A program made the position numbers and the translations under genes. From Sanguinoderma infundibulare (Eukaryota > Basidiomycota > Agaricomycetes > Polyporales > Polyporaceae), in NCBI GenBank assembly GCA_032821775.1, contig JAVLRN010000011.1:2232001-2296000 (forward strand): DNA of 64,000 nucleotides, read 5' to 3'. Shown here one piece after another: positions 10,934 to 21,969 of this stretch (positions within the stretch are counted from its first letter, which is position 1; every line of letters starts with the position of its first letter). The notes under the pieces were generated by a model. It worked only from the letters and a program-made list of their open reading frames with translations, did not search any database and was not told the DNA's origin.

Positions 10934-13414
10934 ATGATTAACCGCCAGCTTTCCCTGCTGGCCCTCTCCCTCGGTGCTGCATCAACGGCCGCGGCCCAGA
11001 CGCACAAAGCCGGTTCCTTCGAGGATGGTGGAAACACCCAGGTCAGCGCCATGATGGTACGTCCCTCATTTTCGACCCTCGACTGCTGCGCACCCATCTC
11101 ACGCCTATGGCCCGCCCCGCATTTCCCCATCCCTCAAGATGTTCTTGGGCAACACCGAGAAGGTCTTCATTCTCGACAAGTCCGAGGCCAATGCCGCCAA
11201 GTTCGGCCAGTACCCTGCCATGGGTGCCGTCTATGACATTGCCTCCCGCCAGGCGACAACCATGGGTATCACCACAAACGTCTTCTGCGCGTCGGGCATG
11301 CACCTCCCAAACGGCTCCTTCGCTACATTTGGTGGTAACGGTGCCGTTGGTCCCGGAGGCAACATCGGTGATACCACTCCTCCCGGCAACCCGTACACCG
11401 CCACGTTCGACACCACCTTCGGCGATTACGACGGCACAAAGGCTATCCGTATCCTTAACCCCTGCTCAGACGGCGACGACTGGTCATCACCAAACTGTCA
11501 GTGGTTCGACAACGCCTCTCTCCTCAGCATGCAGGTCCAGCGTTGGTACTCGGCCGCCGAGCCTCTGGGCGACGGCACCATCGCCATCATCGGTGGTTTT
11601 GCCAATGGCGGCTACGTCAACCGCAATTACCCCAATGTCGACCCCGCCTACGAGGGTGGTGCTGCCACCCCGACCTACGAGTTCTTCCCCTCCAACGGCC
11701 AGCAGGCCCAGGTCATGAACTTCATGATCAAGACCTCCGGTCTCAACGCCTACGCCCACTCCTACCTCATGCCCTCCGGCAAGATGCTCCTTCAGGCCAA
11801 CTATTCCACCAGTTAGTTTCACTCCCTCACTTTTCCTTTCCTTTCCACTGACCGACCCTCATAGTGCTCTGGGACCCCAAGACAAACACTGAGACCGACC
11901 TCCCTGACATGCCCGACCAGATCATCCGTGTCTACCCCGCCTCCGGTGCTGTTGCTATGCTTCCGTTGACTCCCGCCAACGGCTACAACCCCACCGTCAT
12001 CTTCTGCGGCGGTTCCAACATGACCGACTTCCAGTGGGGTAACTACTCCTGGCCCTTCGAGGACACCTGGAACGTTCCCGCGTCCAGCAAGTGCCACACC
12101 ATCACCCCCGAGCCCACTGACGGTTCCGCTGTCGACTACGTCGAGGATGACGATCTTCCCATCGGACGCACCATGGGTCAATTCATCGCCCTCCCCGATA
12201 TGACCATGCTCGTTGTCAACGGTGGTGCCAACGGCACCGCGGGTTACTCTACCCGCACGCTCAACACCCTCGTCATGCCCTACGGTGAATCTTTGGCTTC
12301 TGCGCCCGTCGGCCAGCCCGCTGTCTACAACCCCCGCGCCGCCAAGGGTCAGCGTTGGTCCACTGCTGGCTTTGAAACCTCGCAGATCCCTCGTCTCTAC
12401 CACTCGTCGGCCATCCTGCTCCCTGATGCGTCTGTCCTCATTGCCGGTTCGAACCCCAACGTCGACGTCAACACGTCCACTATCTTCCCCACCACCTACC
12501 AGGCTGAGGTGTTGTACCCCACGTACTTCTCTGCCTCGAACCGCCCCACTTTCACTGGTGCTCCCAAGACGCTCTCGTACGGTGGTAATGCATTCGATCT
12601 CTCCCTCCCTGCCTCCGCATACTCGGGTTCCGCCAACGACGCTGCGGACAACACGTCCGTTGTCCTCGTTCGTGGCGGCTGGACCACTCACGCGCTGAAC
12701 ATGGGTCAGCGTATCATGCAGCTCAACAACACCTACTCGGTCAACAGCGACGGCTCGATCACCCTCCACGTGGCTCAGCTCCCCCCGAACGCGAACCTAT
12801 TCCAGCCTGGTCCTGCCCTGCTCTTCGTCACCGTGGCGGGCATCCCTTCTAACGGCTCCTACGTCATCATCGGTTCCGGCAACATCGAGACCCAACCGAC
12901 CCAGGCAGCGACCGTGCTTCCTGCTTCGACGCGTCTCGACGGTGTGTCTGGCAGTGGCACCAGCAATAACAAGTCTGGCTCGACCAACGGTGCTTCGTCA
13001 ACACACACGGGTGCGATCGTTGGTGGGATCATTGCGGCGATTGCTGCTGTTGGGATTCTCGGTGCGGTTTTCGGTATCTGTATGGCACGGCGTCGGCGTG
13101 CAGCCGCACGTGAGGCGCCGTCGCTCTCGTATCCGATGAGCTCGGCGTCTGGCGGCGCGGCTGGGACTCGCATGGCGACCGGTGCTGGGGCAGGCTACAG
13201 GGGTTCTGACTCGAGTGCTTTCATGCCTTTGCAGGGTAATGAAAGCGCGACGTGGGGCCCGGGGCCGAACATGCATCCAGCAGCGAGCGCGGTGAGCCTC
13301 CATTCGCCAAGCACACCGTACCTCGACGATCCGCGGGGCCAGAGTGCGGAGTTCGACCCCTACCACCAGAATGCGCCGAGGATGAGCACGAACCAGAGCA
13401 GAGGGCCTTATTGA
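10934..13414 (+). CDS. Copper radical oxidase, glyoxal oxidase type, with C-terminal membrane anchor
   Basis: Extracellular copper radical oxidase that oxidises aldehydes or alpha-hydroxycarbonyls and makes hydrogen peroxide, the co-substrate of lignin peroxidases. Exons: 10934-11056, 11139-11811, 11865-13414, giving 781 residues. The signal peptide ends near residue 22 (AAAQ). Active-site residues can be placed by the glyoxal/galactose oxidase pattern: Cys in NVFC (about 91) and Tyr in QRWY (about 178) for the thioether-linked radical, Tyr-His in RLYH (about 444-445), and His in GGWTTH (about 541) for copper. After the galactose-oxidase C-terminal domain come a Ser/Thr/Asn linker, one hydrophobic helix (about 658-680, GAIVGGIIAAIAAVGILGAV) followed by MARRRR, then a tail of about 100 residues, so the catalytic domain is tethered to the plasma membrane. 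Codon use is strongly C/G-ending, which suggests high expression. Confidence 0.93.
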
Positions 13415-14676
13415 GGGGGATGGTAATGTTGTCTTTGCTGTCGATATTGGGGAGGTACGAGAAGAAGAGAGGAGAAGAGGAGGATATACATACATACAAC
13501 GAGGAAGAGGACGCACGGACCTTGGCTTTTTCACGCTCTCCCACTGATTTACCTACGTATCTCTGTCTTTCCTGCATTCTTTGCGCGTTCCTATCGCATT
13601 TATGTCGATTGGCGATCTCTGACGTGTGTGCAGAGCTGTTGGCATGCATTTACATGGACGATGATGGACTTTATACCGAGCCGCACAGTAGGAAGGCATT
13701 AGTCTCCGTACCTCGCTCCCTTAACTCGACTACCTTCCGTGCGGACGCGTTCTGTTGTTCTTGGTTTTCGTCTATACATCCTACGCTTGTCGGCCTTCAC
13801 GCATCCGGTGTTGAAGTCGATAGTCCCGTTGTAGATAGCCTTGTGTGGGCGCACCCCAGATGACCATGACGACCGTTTCCCTCATCCATCCCACCCCTGC
13901 CGACATGCTGCTGCAGTCTCGTCTCGTTACTAGATTCATTTGCGACCTGGGATACCACGCGCTTCATCTGCTGCTTCCTCTGCTACTTGTTGTTTCTCGT
14001 TCTCCTTCCATTCTGCCATGTTAACACTTTATTGCCGATTTTGCTCATGACCCGCGACGTTCTCGATATCAATGTACTCGCTGCTGCCGTACATGGTTAT
14101 TGTCCTGCTCTTGTTTTTGGTTCTAAAATTGAAATTTCAGATTGTCGAATGCGTTTTCTCTTGTACTCGTGCGTGGACTGTGTTCGAGACTAGTCTACGG
14201 CTATTAGCGCGTACGAATTTGTGCCTTCGTTCCTCCTCGGCTTAATCGGTGGTGGTGCGAGGCTGAGATGGACGACAGATGGGCAGTGTGGATTCGGAGG
14301 AAGCATACGTACTACTAGAACCACACACTTTCGTTCCAGGGCTTCGAAATGCCCTGCGGCTGGCCGCCCAAGTGATTGAGATCGTCTCCATTGAGTTTTC
14401 GCCGTCGGGCGGTGAACTTCGGGTGCACGGCCTCGAACTCTAATGCAATATATATGTGGGCGACTTACGACGTCGACGCCCAACGATCTCCCCTTTCAGA
14501 TCCCGTGCGTCGTGACAGTCAGTGGGATCGATACTCGTCGCCAGCGTTGAAACGATCATCGATCACTCGGACCGTCAGTAACTTGCTCTAATTAACCACC
14601 GTGCGTGTTTCTGACACACGTCTGCCATCGCCGCTAGATTCAGAGCACATCTGCTGTAATCGGACACGCGGACGAC
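13415..14676. other. Intergenic, no gene supported
   Basis: About 1.26 kb holding the 3' region of the copper radical oxidase and the upstream region of the alpha/beta hydrolase. Purine-rich sequence follows the stop at 13414. Plus-strand open frames here run out of the oxidase 3' UTR and have no domain content. Confidence 0.5.
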
Positions 14677-15967
14677 ATGCGTTCATCAAAAGGTTCGAAG
14701 AAGGGCCCAGCCGCTGTCCACGCCGAGCTCGATGCAGACGGCCCAGGGCAGAAGAAGCTGCACAAGAAGACGTTGATCGTCGCCGGCATTCCCGTGAACG
14801 TCTTCTCGGACCCGGAAGTCGAGAGGAAGCACAAGCCGGTTGTGATCGCCTTCGTGCTGCACGGCCGGACAGGCTCGGCCAAGAGGATGGACCCGTACGT
14901 GACGGCCATCTTCGACGAGGTCCATGGGCGGAGGAGTGTTCTGGGGGGAGATAAGGCGCAGGACTTGATGGTCGTCACCATCGTGAGTTGAGCTACATAT
15001 GGGCGCGCTCGCGGGGCTAGGTTGGCTGGAGGCTGAGTTTGTGTCAAAAATTTAGGACCAGAGGAATCATGGCAAGCGGATGGTCGAAGAACGCGCCAAC
15101 TTGGGCTGGTTCGACGACCCGGAGAAGAATAACGAGCGGCACGCGTGAGTACCGCCGTCCTCGTTCCACTTTTCGAATGCTCACGCCTGTCCTCGTTTGA
15201 CGTGCGTAGGATCGACATGTACGCAATTCAGAGTGAGTGCTGTCGCGGCTTCGCCTTGTTGCCAGGGGTCCTGTGCCTTTGGAAACGTTGGTGGCTCATG
15301 CTGAAATCTCGTATGGGCAGCCGGAACGGCCCACGACGTGTCGTACCTGATCGACTTCTTGCCTTCTTACCTCTACCCGAACGGGGAGCGCACGATCTCC
15401 CAGTGGCTTTGCCTCGGCAAAAGCTTGGGCGGTCATTCGACCTGGATCCTGTTGAGGAACGGTATGGACAATCTAGCCTCGTGCGACTTTTAGGACTGAA
15501 GCACGAGCCAGAACCGAGGGTGAAAATCGGCATCCCAATCATAGGCGAGCGAGGTCTTATTGTATTAAGCCGCAAGCGTCGATTGACAACTTGAAATGCA
15601 TATCTCAGCGTGCCCAGATTACCTCAAGCTTATGACTAGGCGGACCAAGGGGCACAAGCTGCCATTTGGTCCCCCCTTTATACCCGACTCCCTCCTGGAG
15701 CTCATCAAGCGCGTTGACCCTGCTGCATCTCCCTGTGGCGCCTCGGATGAGTCGAACCCGTTCCTTGGAAAGAAGATCCTCGTCATGTCTGGAAGGGAGG
15801 ATAAGATCGCGCCGTGGGCCGCGGCTGAGGAGTTCGTCGAGCGGTTGAATGTGGGAGAGCATGGGGTGAAGGAGATTATCATCGAGCCTGGGGTGGGACA
15901 TGACATGTCGGAGGCCATGACGAAGGAGGCTGCTCGGTTCATCTGGCAACATGCGCTTGTCGTGTAG
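14677..15967 (+). CDS. Alpha/beta hydrolase fold protein
   Basis: Single-domain alpha/beta hydrolase, probably an esterase-like enzyme; the substrate cannot be told. Exons: 14677-14982, 15056-15144, 15210-15232, 15321-15461, 15512-15544, 15609-15967; all phases agree, giving 316 residues. The order of motifs is strand VVIAFVLHGRTGS (oxyanion region), DQRNHGKR, the nucleophile elbow LCLGKSLGGHSTW (Ser in G-K-S-L-G), RNEPRVKIGIPIIGCPDYL across two introns, the acid in MSGREDKIAPW, and the base in EPGVGHDMSEAM. Two exons are very small (23 and 33 nt). The fifth intron (15545-15608) starts with GC instead of GT. The start at 14677 is the first ATG of the frame. No obvious signal peptide, so probably intracellular. 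Confidence 0.88.
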
Positions 15968-16343
15968 AACATACTGCTCGGGTGGCGGGAGCTGATAACG
16001 TGGAAGTTACAATAGACAAGGATGTGTCTCATATTTTGCTGTGTTGTCAATCGGGGTCGAGCAGTCGAGATCGTTAGGTCAAATGTCATCAGATGAGCTT
16101 TGTGAATACCGTGGATGCAGGACGTACTGTGCAAGTTTGACCTCAGCCTCATGTGGTAAGCAGTCTTCAACGAAGTTGATGCGGCTTGGCATCTCGAGAA
16201 ATTCCCCAGGTAATAGGCATTGATGAAGTCCTGCACCGGATCGGACCCTTCTCGAGGTCTACCGGAACCTCCTGGTCGACTGTGCACTTTGTCTGGGGCC
16301 GTCGGACGACCTCGTTAAGAACTGCAGATGCCATCGTGACTTG
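15968..16343. other. Convergent intergenic spacer
   Basis: About 376 bp between two convergent stop codons; it should contain both 3' UTRs. No open frame, repeat or RNA gene is evident. Confidence 0.5.
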
Positions 16344-17732
16344 CTATCCCGGGTCCGCGCTCAAGTCCGCCATCGCCAAGCGTATGTTCGTGGTGGCGGG
16401 TTCCCCGGTCTCTTGTCCCAGGCCAAGGCCGACGCGCACGTTAATGAGCGTGAACGTGATTACGACCATTACAGACCCCAAACCTGAACCCACGACGTGC
16501 AAGGGCGATCCGATGAGGAACCAAACGAGGAACAGGATGATCCAAAAGCTAGGTCTGGTAAGCTAATGACAAGATGAATACGACGAGAATAAACTTACGT
16601 CCACAGCGCATCGCTCTTCACAAGGATGACTACGTTGATCTGAAGTGAATTGCTTATGGTTGTAAGGCATTGCTGATACTTAAGTGTCACGCACGAGAAA
16701 ATCGGGCCGTCCACCTTCAAGCACGCCTGCGCTTCTCAGGAGGCGGTTGGACATCCAGACACGGTAAGCGACCTTCGCTGGGGAACCGGAGACTTCAGTC
16801 TTGTTTGCCGTAGGATCATTCCAGGCTCGTACCTGATCCGTATACGTTTATACTATCATATATCCGAAATGAGTCAACTAACTAGGGCGTAAAATACTGT
16901 AGAGACGCACCAGACTGTTATGACGCACACTGCAGCGATCCACGAGTTACCTCCGGTAATGTTCACGCCTGGCACCGTAGATACACCAGATAGATATAAT
17001 ACTATTCTTCCTATCACTGTTTGGGGCATACAGATCCGGTCAGACCGCACGTTATGGTGATCACGATCCTTAGTACACTTATCGATATTCCCTGCCACTG
17101 AGAGCATAGCAAAACGTGCAATCCAGTAGTTCTTGCCCCAAATTAACCACACCCGGTAGATCAAGACGGTACATACATATGAGCACATGTGTACGCACGA
17201 TGATGATGTCGTCCAGGAGCCCGTCGATGACGAGGACTGCGCTCGTTCTCGTCCCAAGAACGAGGAAAGTCCCAGACTGCTCGCCGCTGCCGCTGACTAA
17301 CGAAGACGCTCTCCGCAGAGATCACGAAATGCTTGTGGTGTATAAGCATAATAAGCCGTTGAAACCACAATTGTTTGAATCGAGACGGAGGCGCACCGCT
17401 GTGACCAAGAGAATCAGTAGACCGTTGGCGAATATGAGCGGCGGCCTTCTCAGGTCCCAAAAAGTCGAGACCCATTTCCACCGTAGAGGAAGGTCATCGG
17501 CAGAGGCGTACGGGAGTCCGTATACTGATCGGTGTCGGCGAAACAACAGCCCAAGGGAGATAGGCGAGAGGATGGCAAAGACGCCGAAGAGCGTGAACTC
17601 GAGAATGCGGGAGACGACGTAGTATGTAGACACACTGTCGCCGAGCATACCGTCGGGAGACGCGAGGAGCTTGCTGGACGATTGGCGAAGAGCGCTGCCG
17701 GTAGGTTTGTGCTGCTGGTTGAGTTTTCGCAT
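16344..17732 (-). CDS. Fungal orphan multi-pass (about 7 TM) membrane protein, possibly splice-defective
   Basis: Basidiomycete-type integral membrane protein of unknown function, of the large orphan families with receptor-like seven-helix topology. Coding blocks on the minus strand, spliced by reading: 17732 to about 17384 with TM1 (SRILEFTLFGVFAILSPIS) and TM2 (IFANGLLILLVTAV); then SAVLVIDGLLDDIII; then IYRVWLIWGKNYWIARFAML; a block near 16875-16990 with SWIAAVCVITVWCVSTVFYAL; AYRVWMSNRLLRSAG; INVVILVKSDALW; and SFWIILFLVWFLIG plus SVMVVITFTLINVRVGLG, ending at TAG 16346-16344. Most junctions use good GT-AG sites. The one between DDIII and IYRVW has a GT donor (17198) but TG where AG is expected. 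An internal Met near 17648 is an alternative start. Exon limits are approximate. Confidence 0.6.
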
Positions 17733-18575
17733 ACTTTATGTGGGGACAAGGTTAGTGGGACGAGGCCCGCATCAATGGAGAGGATCAAGTCCAGTACCGC
17801 CAATACTCATCTTAGAGTCCTGGAGCACGGTATTCGGATCCACGCAGGGATGGCGCAGCGCCATATTTAGAGGCCGCAGTTGATATCCCGTCGCCGGTCC
17901 AGCGTACCCTCGGATTCCTGGCACGAGGCGCGCCTCGGTGGAAGGAGGCTCTACAAATTCGGAACCGCCGAGGGGCTTGGAGCATGATATGAGCTAAAGA
18001 GGCGACGGAGGATGGCAACGGAGTCATGTTGTAGACTGGAGTCGACATCCTGCCGCCGGTCCTGTATGAGTTCTGGCGAATAGAATGCACACTGGATTTG
18101 GAATATCACCGACCTCGTCCTAACGCGGCAAATGGCATCCGCAGAAAGTCGGCCGTATGACCGGGGATTAGTAGATCGTTCAACAAACTATAGAATACCT
18201 GAAGACGTACTCGATATATTGTGTGTGCAGTGGGAGTGGCTGCAACGCAACACGTTCAGCACGGCACCCAGTGACGGCAGAGACGAGTTGACAGAGCGGT
18301 CGTGAGCACGCTAGGACCTCAGACGGCACCCGCTGGTCGTAGCATCGCCAACCCTCATACTGACAGTGCATTGACGATGGCGGCGATGTCGCTGCCACAT
18401 AGTTCCAATTCCAACTAGGTTCGATGGTTGCAGCACAACACATCCCGCATAGTGTCGCCCAAATTTGACGGATAAGCACCTAGGACGTCTTGAAAGCACA
18501 TGGATACCAGCACAACAGAGGCAGGACAACAGCGGCACCCGAGACGGTCTAAAAGCACAACAGCAGTAACGACCG
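17733..18575. other. Intergenic, no gene supported
   Basis: About 840 bp between the membrane-protein start and the PUF6 stop, both on the minus strand. Small open frames show no domain. It should hold the membrane-protein promoter near 17740-18000 and the PUF6 3' UTR side near 18500. Confidence 0.45.
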
Positions 18576-20946
18576 CTACAGCTTCTTCAAGCTTTCCAGT
18601 AAAACCTTGACGCCCTTCCCGCCCGCATCCTCGATGATCGTCCTCGTCTTTGCGTCGAACCAGCCCTTGACCTCCGTGCGCTCCGTGACCTCATCGACAG
18701 GGTGCTCAGCGAGCTGCTCGCAGAGCGCAGCGATGACGAATGCGCCGTCGCCTTGTGCTAACGCTACGGTTTTCGCGCGCCCGATCTGTTGCACAAAGCG
18801 CACGGCGAAGTCGCGCCCGGAGAAGCGCGGTGCGCGCTCGATCGTGCGAGTGCTGTGGGAGAAGTGCCCGCCCTGGAGGAGGGTCTTGTACACGCGGGAG
18901 GTGTGTGGAAGTGTGATGGGGTGGGGATTGGCCGGGTCGGAGGAGGGGTAAGGAATCGAGAGGGCGGAGAGGAGGGCATCGGAGGCTGCGGATTTGTCTG
19001 TACAAAGGTTAAAATTAAGCTGGCCAGTGATCGATATCCTGACGCACCTCCGTCAGCTTCCAGCATCACCTCCAGAACGACTAGGCTGCCACCTGGGTCT
19101 CGTGAGATGTCCGCCCCGCTTTGTGCTATCCAAGCGAGGAGACCTTCACTTGCGGCTTTCCTGAGCTCGGAAGTGCGCAGCGCATCCTCTTTCTTGCTAG
19201 TTTTCGCTCGTGTCGAATCGGTTTCCACCAGCAATGCTATTTGCGCAGGTGTAAAGTGTCGTCTTGTCCGAGGGGCGACGAGATAAAATAGCGCTCGTCG
19301 ACCTTGTGGTGAGGCGTATAACGAAGGTGCAGAGGCGACGATATCCGACACCAGAGACTTGGCCGTAAGCTTTGTGTCGCTGATAGAATGGTTAGGCTCT
19401 ATGGAACACAGCGCGGGAGGAAAAGTAGCTTACTCAATAACATCTAATGACGTGAAGAGGACGAGCTGAGCCTCGTCGTCTTTGCACATTCGTTCAACGT
19501 GAGGCTTGATGGCTTTTACAATATGCTTCCTGTCCTAGTGGGAAACATGGGCAAAGAAGTCTCTCGGGAACATTTGGCCGATCGTCTTACCTTCGCTGTT
19601 CCCCAAGCGATAAACTCGCGAACAACGCGACTACCATCTTTTGTGTGCACCATCTCTGCAAGCACGTCCTGGCACCTAAACAGCACCGGTTAATGCATAA
19701 CACAGGGAATGCGCACAAGTGGCTTACGTCTCGAATATCTCTCGGCGGAGTTTCTCCGCCTCTGCTTCATCCTCCATCTCAGACACGGCCGCAAGGTACT
19801 CCAATGTTGCACGATGAACAATCGCGTGGGCGACAGCGCCCTTATCTGGGTTGTTGAAGCTGAATGCAGGGTAAATACTCGTACCGCATGAGAACAGTAA
19901 TGTCTGTACGCACATTGTCACCAAATTATCCTTCAACGACGTAAGGATGCGTTTCCGGCGGTCACCCTCGAGACCTTGCATAAGTCCTCCTAGGCCGCGC
20001 TTGGAGCGTTCCTTCTCCTCGTCGCTCCCAGCGGTGACTGTGAAGAGGCTTGCTTCCTTGCCATAGAAATCGCGGAGAAGAATGGAACGCTCGTAGGCGT
20101 TGGTGTAGAGTTCGAAGGCGTCGGCGAGCACGCCTGATGCCTCGCGGTGTAGGAGAAGCCGGAGGATCTGTCCCTGAAGTTCGCGGAGAATTATTGGGCG
20201 GTATGAGGGACAGAAGCGAATGAGCTTCGTGACGAGAAACTGTACATACGTGCGCGAACGAATTGAGGGGGATGATACTGAGGAAGAACCCGATTGGTAG
20301 CGTACCTTGGAGTACTTGCTTTGCGCAAGCTCGCGGTACTTGCCTCTCAGCTCTTCCGCGATTTCATTTCGCTGCTTCTGGCCGCCGTGCTTGACCGCGG
20401 TCTGAACGATGCGACTCGCGTCGTGTTTGAAGACAATGTCCTTGACGGTTCCGCGAAGAACATTCATGAGCGCGTCCATGTGCTTTGTGCGCTCCGCCTT
20501 GGGAAGGTTTTTCTGGCGGGCGAGAGTCCATGCTCGTTTTGCCTCTGTGAGAAGGGCGGAGTGGGGCTTTGCCGCCTTTCGTTGTTCGAGGAGAGCGCGT
20601 TGTGCTCTGTGTGACTCGCGCGTGGCTTTGCGTTGTGCGATGTCAGAAATGCGCATACAAGTGAACAAGTTTGGTCCACACCGTTAGCGTTCTTGGCAGA
20701 GCCCTCCACGGAAGAGTCCTTCTCGTCGCCAGCTTCCTCGAGCTCATGCTCTTCCGGAAACTCATCGGCGGACCCTCCATCATCTGAACTTTCCCCGCTA
20801 TCCTCCTGGATATTGCTCGTGATGGGGCGGCACCGTTTCTTCGCGGGGGCGGCGGTCTTCTCGAGATGCGGCTTCTTGGATTTGGGCGCGACAGGTTGGG
20901 ACGATGTCGGGCGCTTTTTTGATGATTTGCTGGCTGCTGCAGACAT
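18576..20946 (-). CDS. PUF6: Pumilio-like ribosome assembly/mRNA-binding protein PUF6 (CPL domain)
   Basis: Homologue of yeast Puf6 / human PUM3, a nucleolar RNA-binding protein acting in 60S biogenesis and, in yeast, repression of ASH1 mRNA. Eight exons with all phases checked: 20946-20682, 20625-20306, 20239-19914, 19859-19728, 19675-19591, 19534-19434, 19379-19048, 18997-18576, giving 660 residues. The N-terminal ~90 residues are Lys- and acid-rich (nucleolar type). Then come a basic helical segment, Puf-like repeats (DIVFKHDASRIVQTAVKHG, LVTKLIRFC, LREASGVLADAFEL-like, NNPDKGAVAHAIVHRA, MVHTKDGSRVVREFIAWGTAK) and the C-terminal CPL region ending LLESLKKL. Length matches the family (about 640-660). 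The intron set is dense but regular. Confidence 0.93.
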
Positions 20947-21969
20947 TCCGTAGAAGAGCGCAGCTAAGGGAAAACAGAAAGGGGAGAACGAGGAATAGAG
21001 TGGCAGTCAATTGCCAAACTGCCAGTACGGCGCAGGTACTCCGAGCGTCTCCCAAAAATCGACACCACGGCCGGCGCCAATTCTAGTAGACACCGGTGTG
21101 ACGGTGAGCAGGCACTGCCAGGCAGTTAACCAAGTAGCCCAGGGTGCACGGTGACTCGGAGATCCTCGCTGGAAACGCCTCCCTGCTACGGTAAGTCTTG
21201 AGCTGGCACCTACGACATTGTCGCGGCAGATGACAACATTAATGATCTCTTGCTGCGACGGCTGTCGTCCCATGCATGCATGGTTGTGCATTCCCCAAAT
21301 GCAATGCACGTAATCGAGACAACGTCTCTGCTGTTCACGTTGAACTCTGATCCCAGTATCAGGTGAGAGCAACCGTCCGATCTCCACCGGGTACAACAGG
21401 TTGTTGACCGTCTTCTATTCTTTACTACAGCACCTTCTCCACATCGTCCGGACCTATTCGCTTCCGAGACCGGTCGCAGGAGCAACTTTATCTCCCCAAA
21501 ATCGACGGGCGTGTTGTCAAGAGGCCGATAACCTATGCATCACAAAGCCACAAAGCAGTGGTATTGCCAACGGGTATTGCATCCAATTTCCGTTTCGCAC
21601 TGCCAAAGGTTTGTAGCGTTGCTTCTTGTCGATATTTGTGCTCTGGACCAGCGTGTGGTTGATGGAGCGCAGGATCAAATGCGATGGCTGCTCCAAGGGC
21701 AAACAGCCCCGCAACGTCGAAGACTGACTGCATTTTTCCTTCTCAGCATGATGAGAACAGCCCAGCTCTTCCCCGTGTTGCGCCTCGCAGCTGGACGTAA
21801 TACGGTATGACGCTCGGGAGCCATATAGCCTCTTCAAGCATGCTGCCGTTCTGGTTCCGGCGAGCGGCGCATGGGAGGTATAAGGCGCGAGACTTTGGGA
21901 GCAGCTTCTCTCGCCCACCCCTCAAATCGTGTAAAGCTTCCCAAATCCCCAATATCGCTTGACCGCGTC
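20947..21969. other. Intergenic, divergent promoters, no gene supported
   Basis: About 1 kb between the PUF6 start (-) and the DUF6533 gene start (+). Open frames such as 21517-21918 (minus) have no recognisable content. Nothing repeat-like was seen. Confidence 0.45.

Noticed and set aside
11819..12769. 316-codon open frame antisense to the copper radical oxidase
   Set aside because: It mirrors a strongly C/G-ending coding sequence, is low-complexity (Gly/Val/Asp/Arg) and has no domain; typical antisense shadow.
5688..13414. LanC-like gene plus GH71 and copper oxidase as a natural-product cluster
   Set aside because: The genes are on different strands with long gaps, and no core biosynthetic, precursor or export gene is present.
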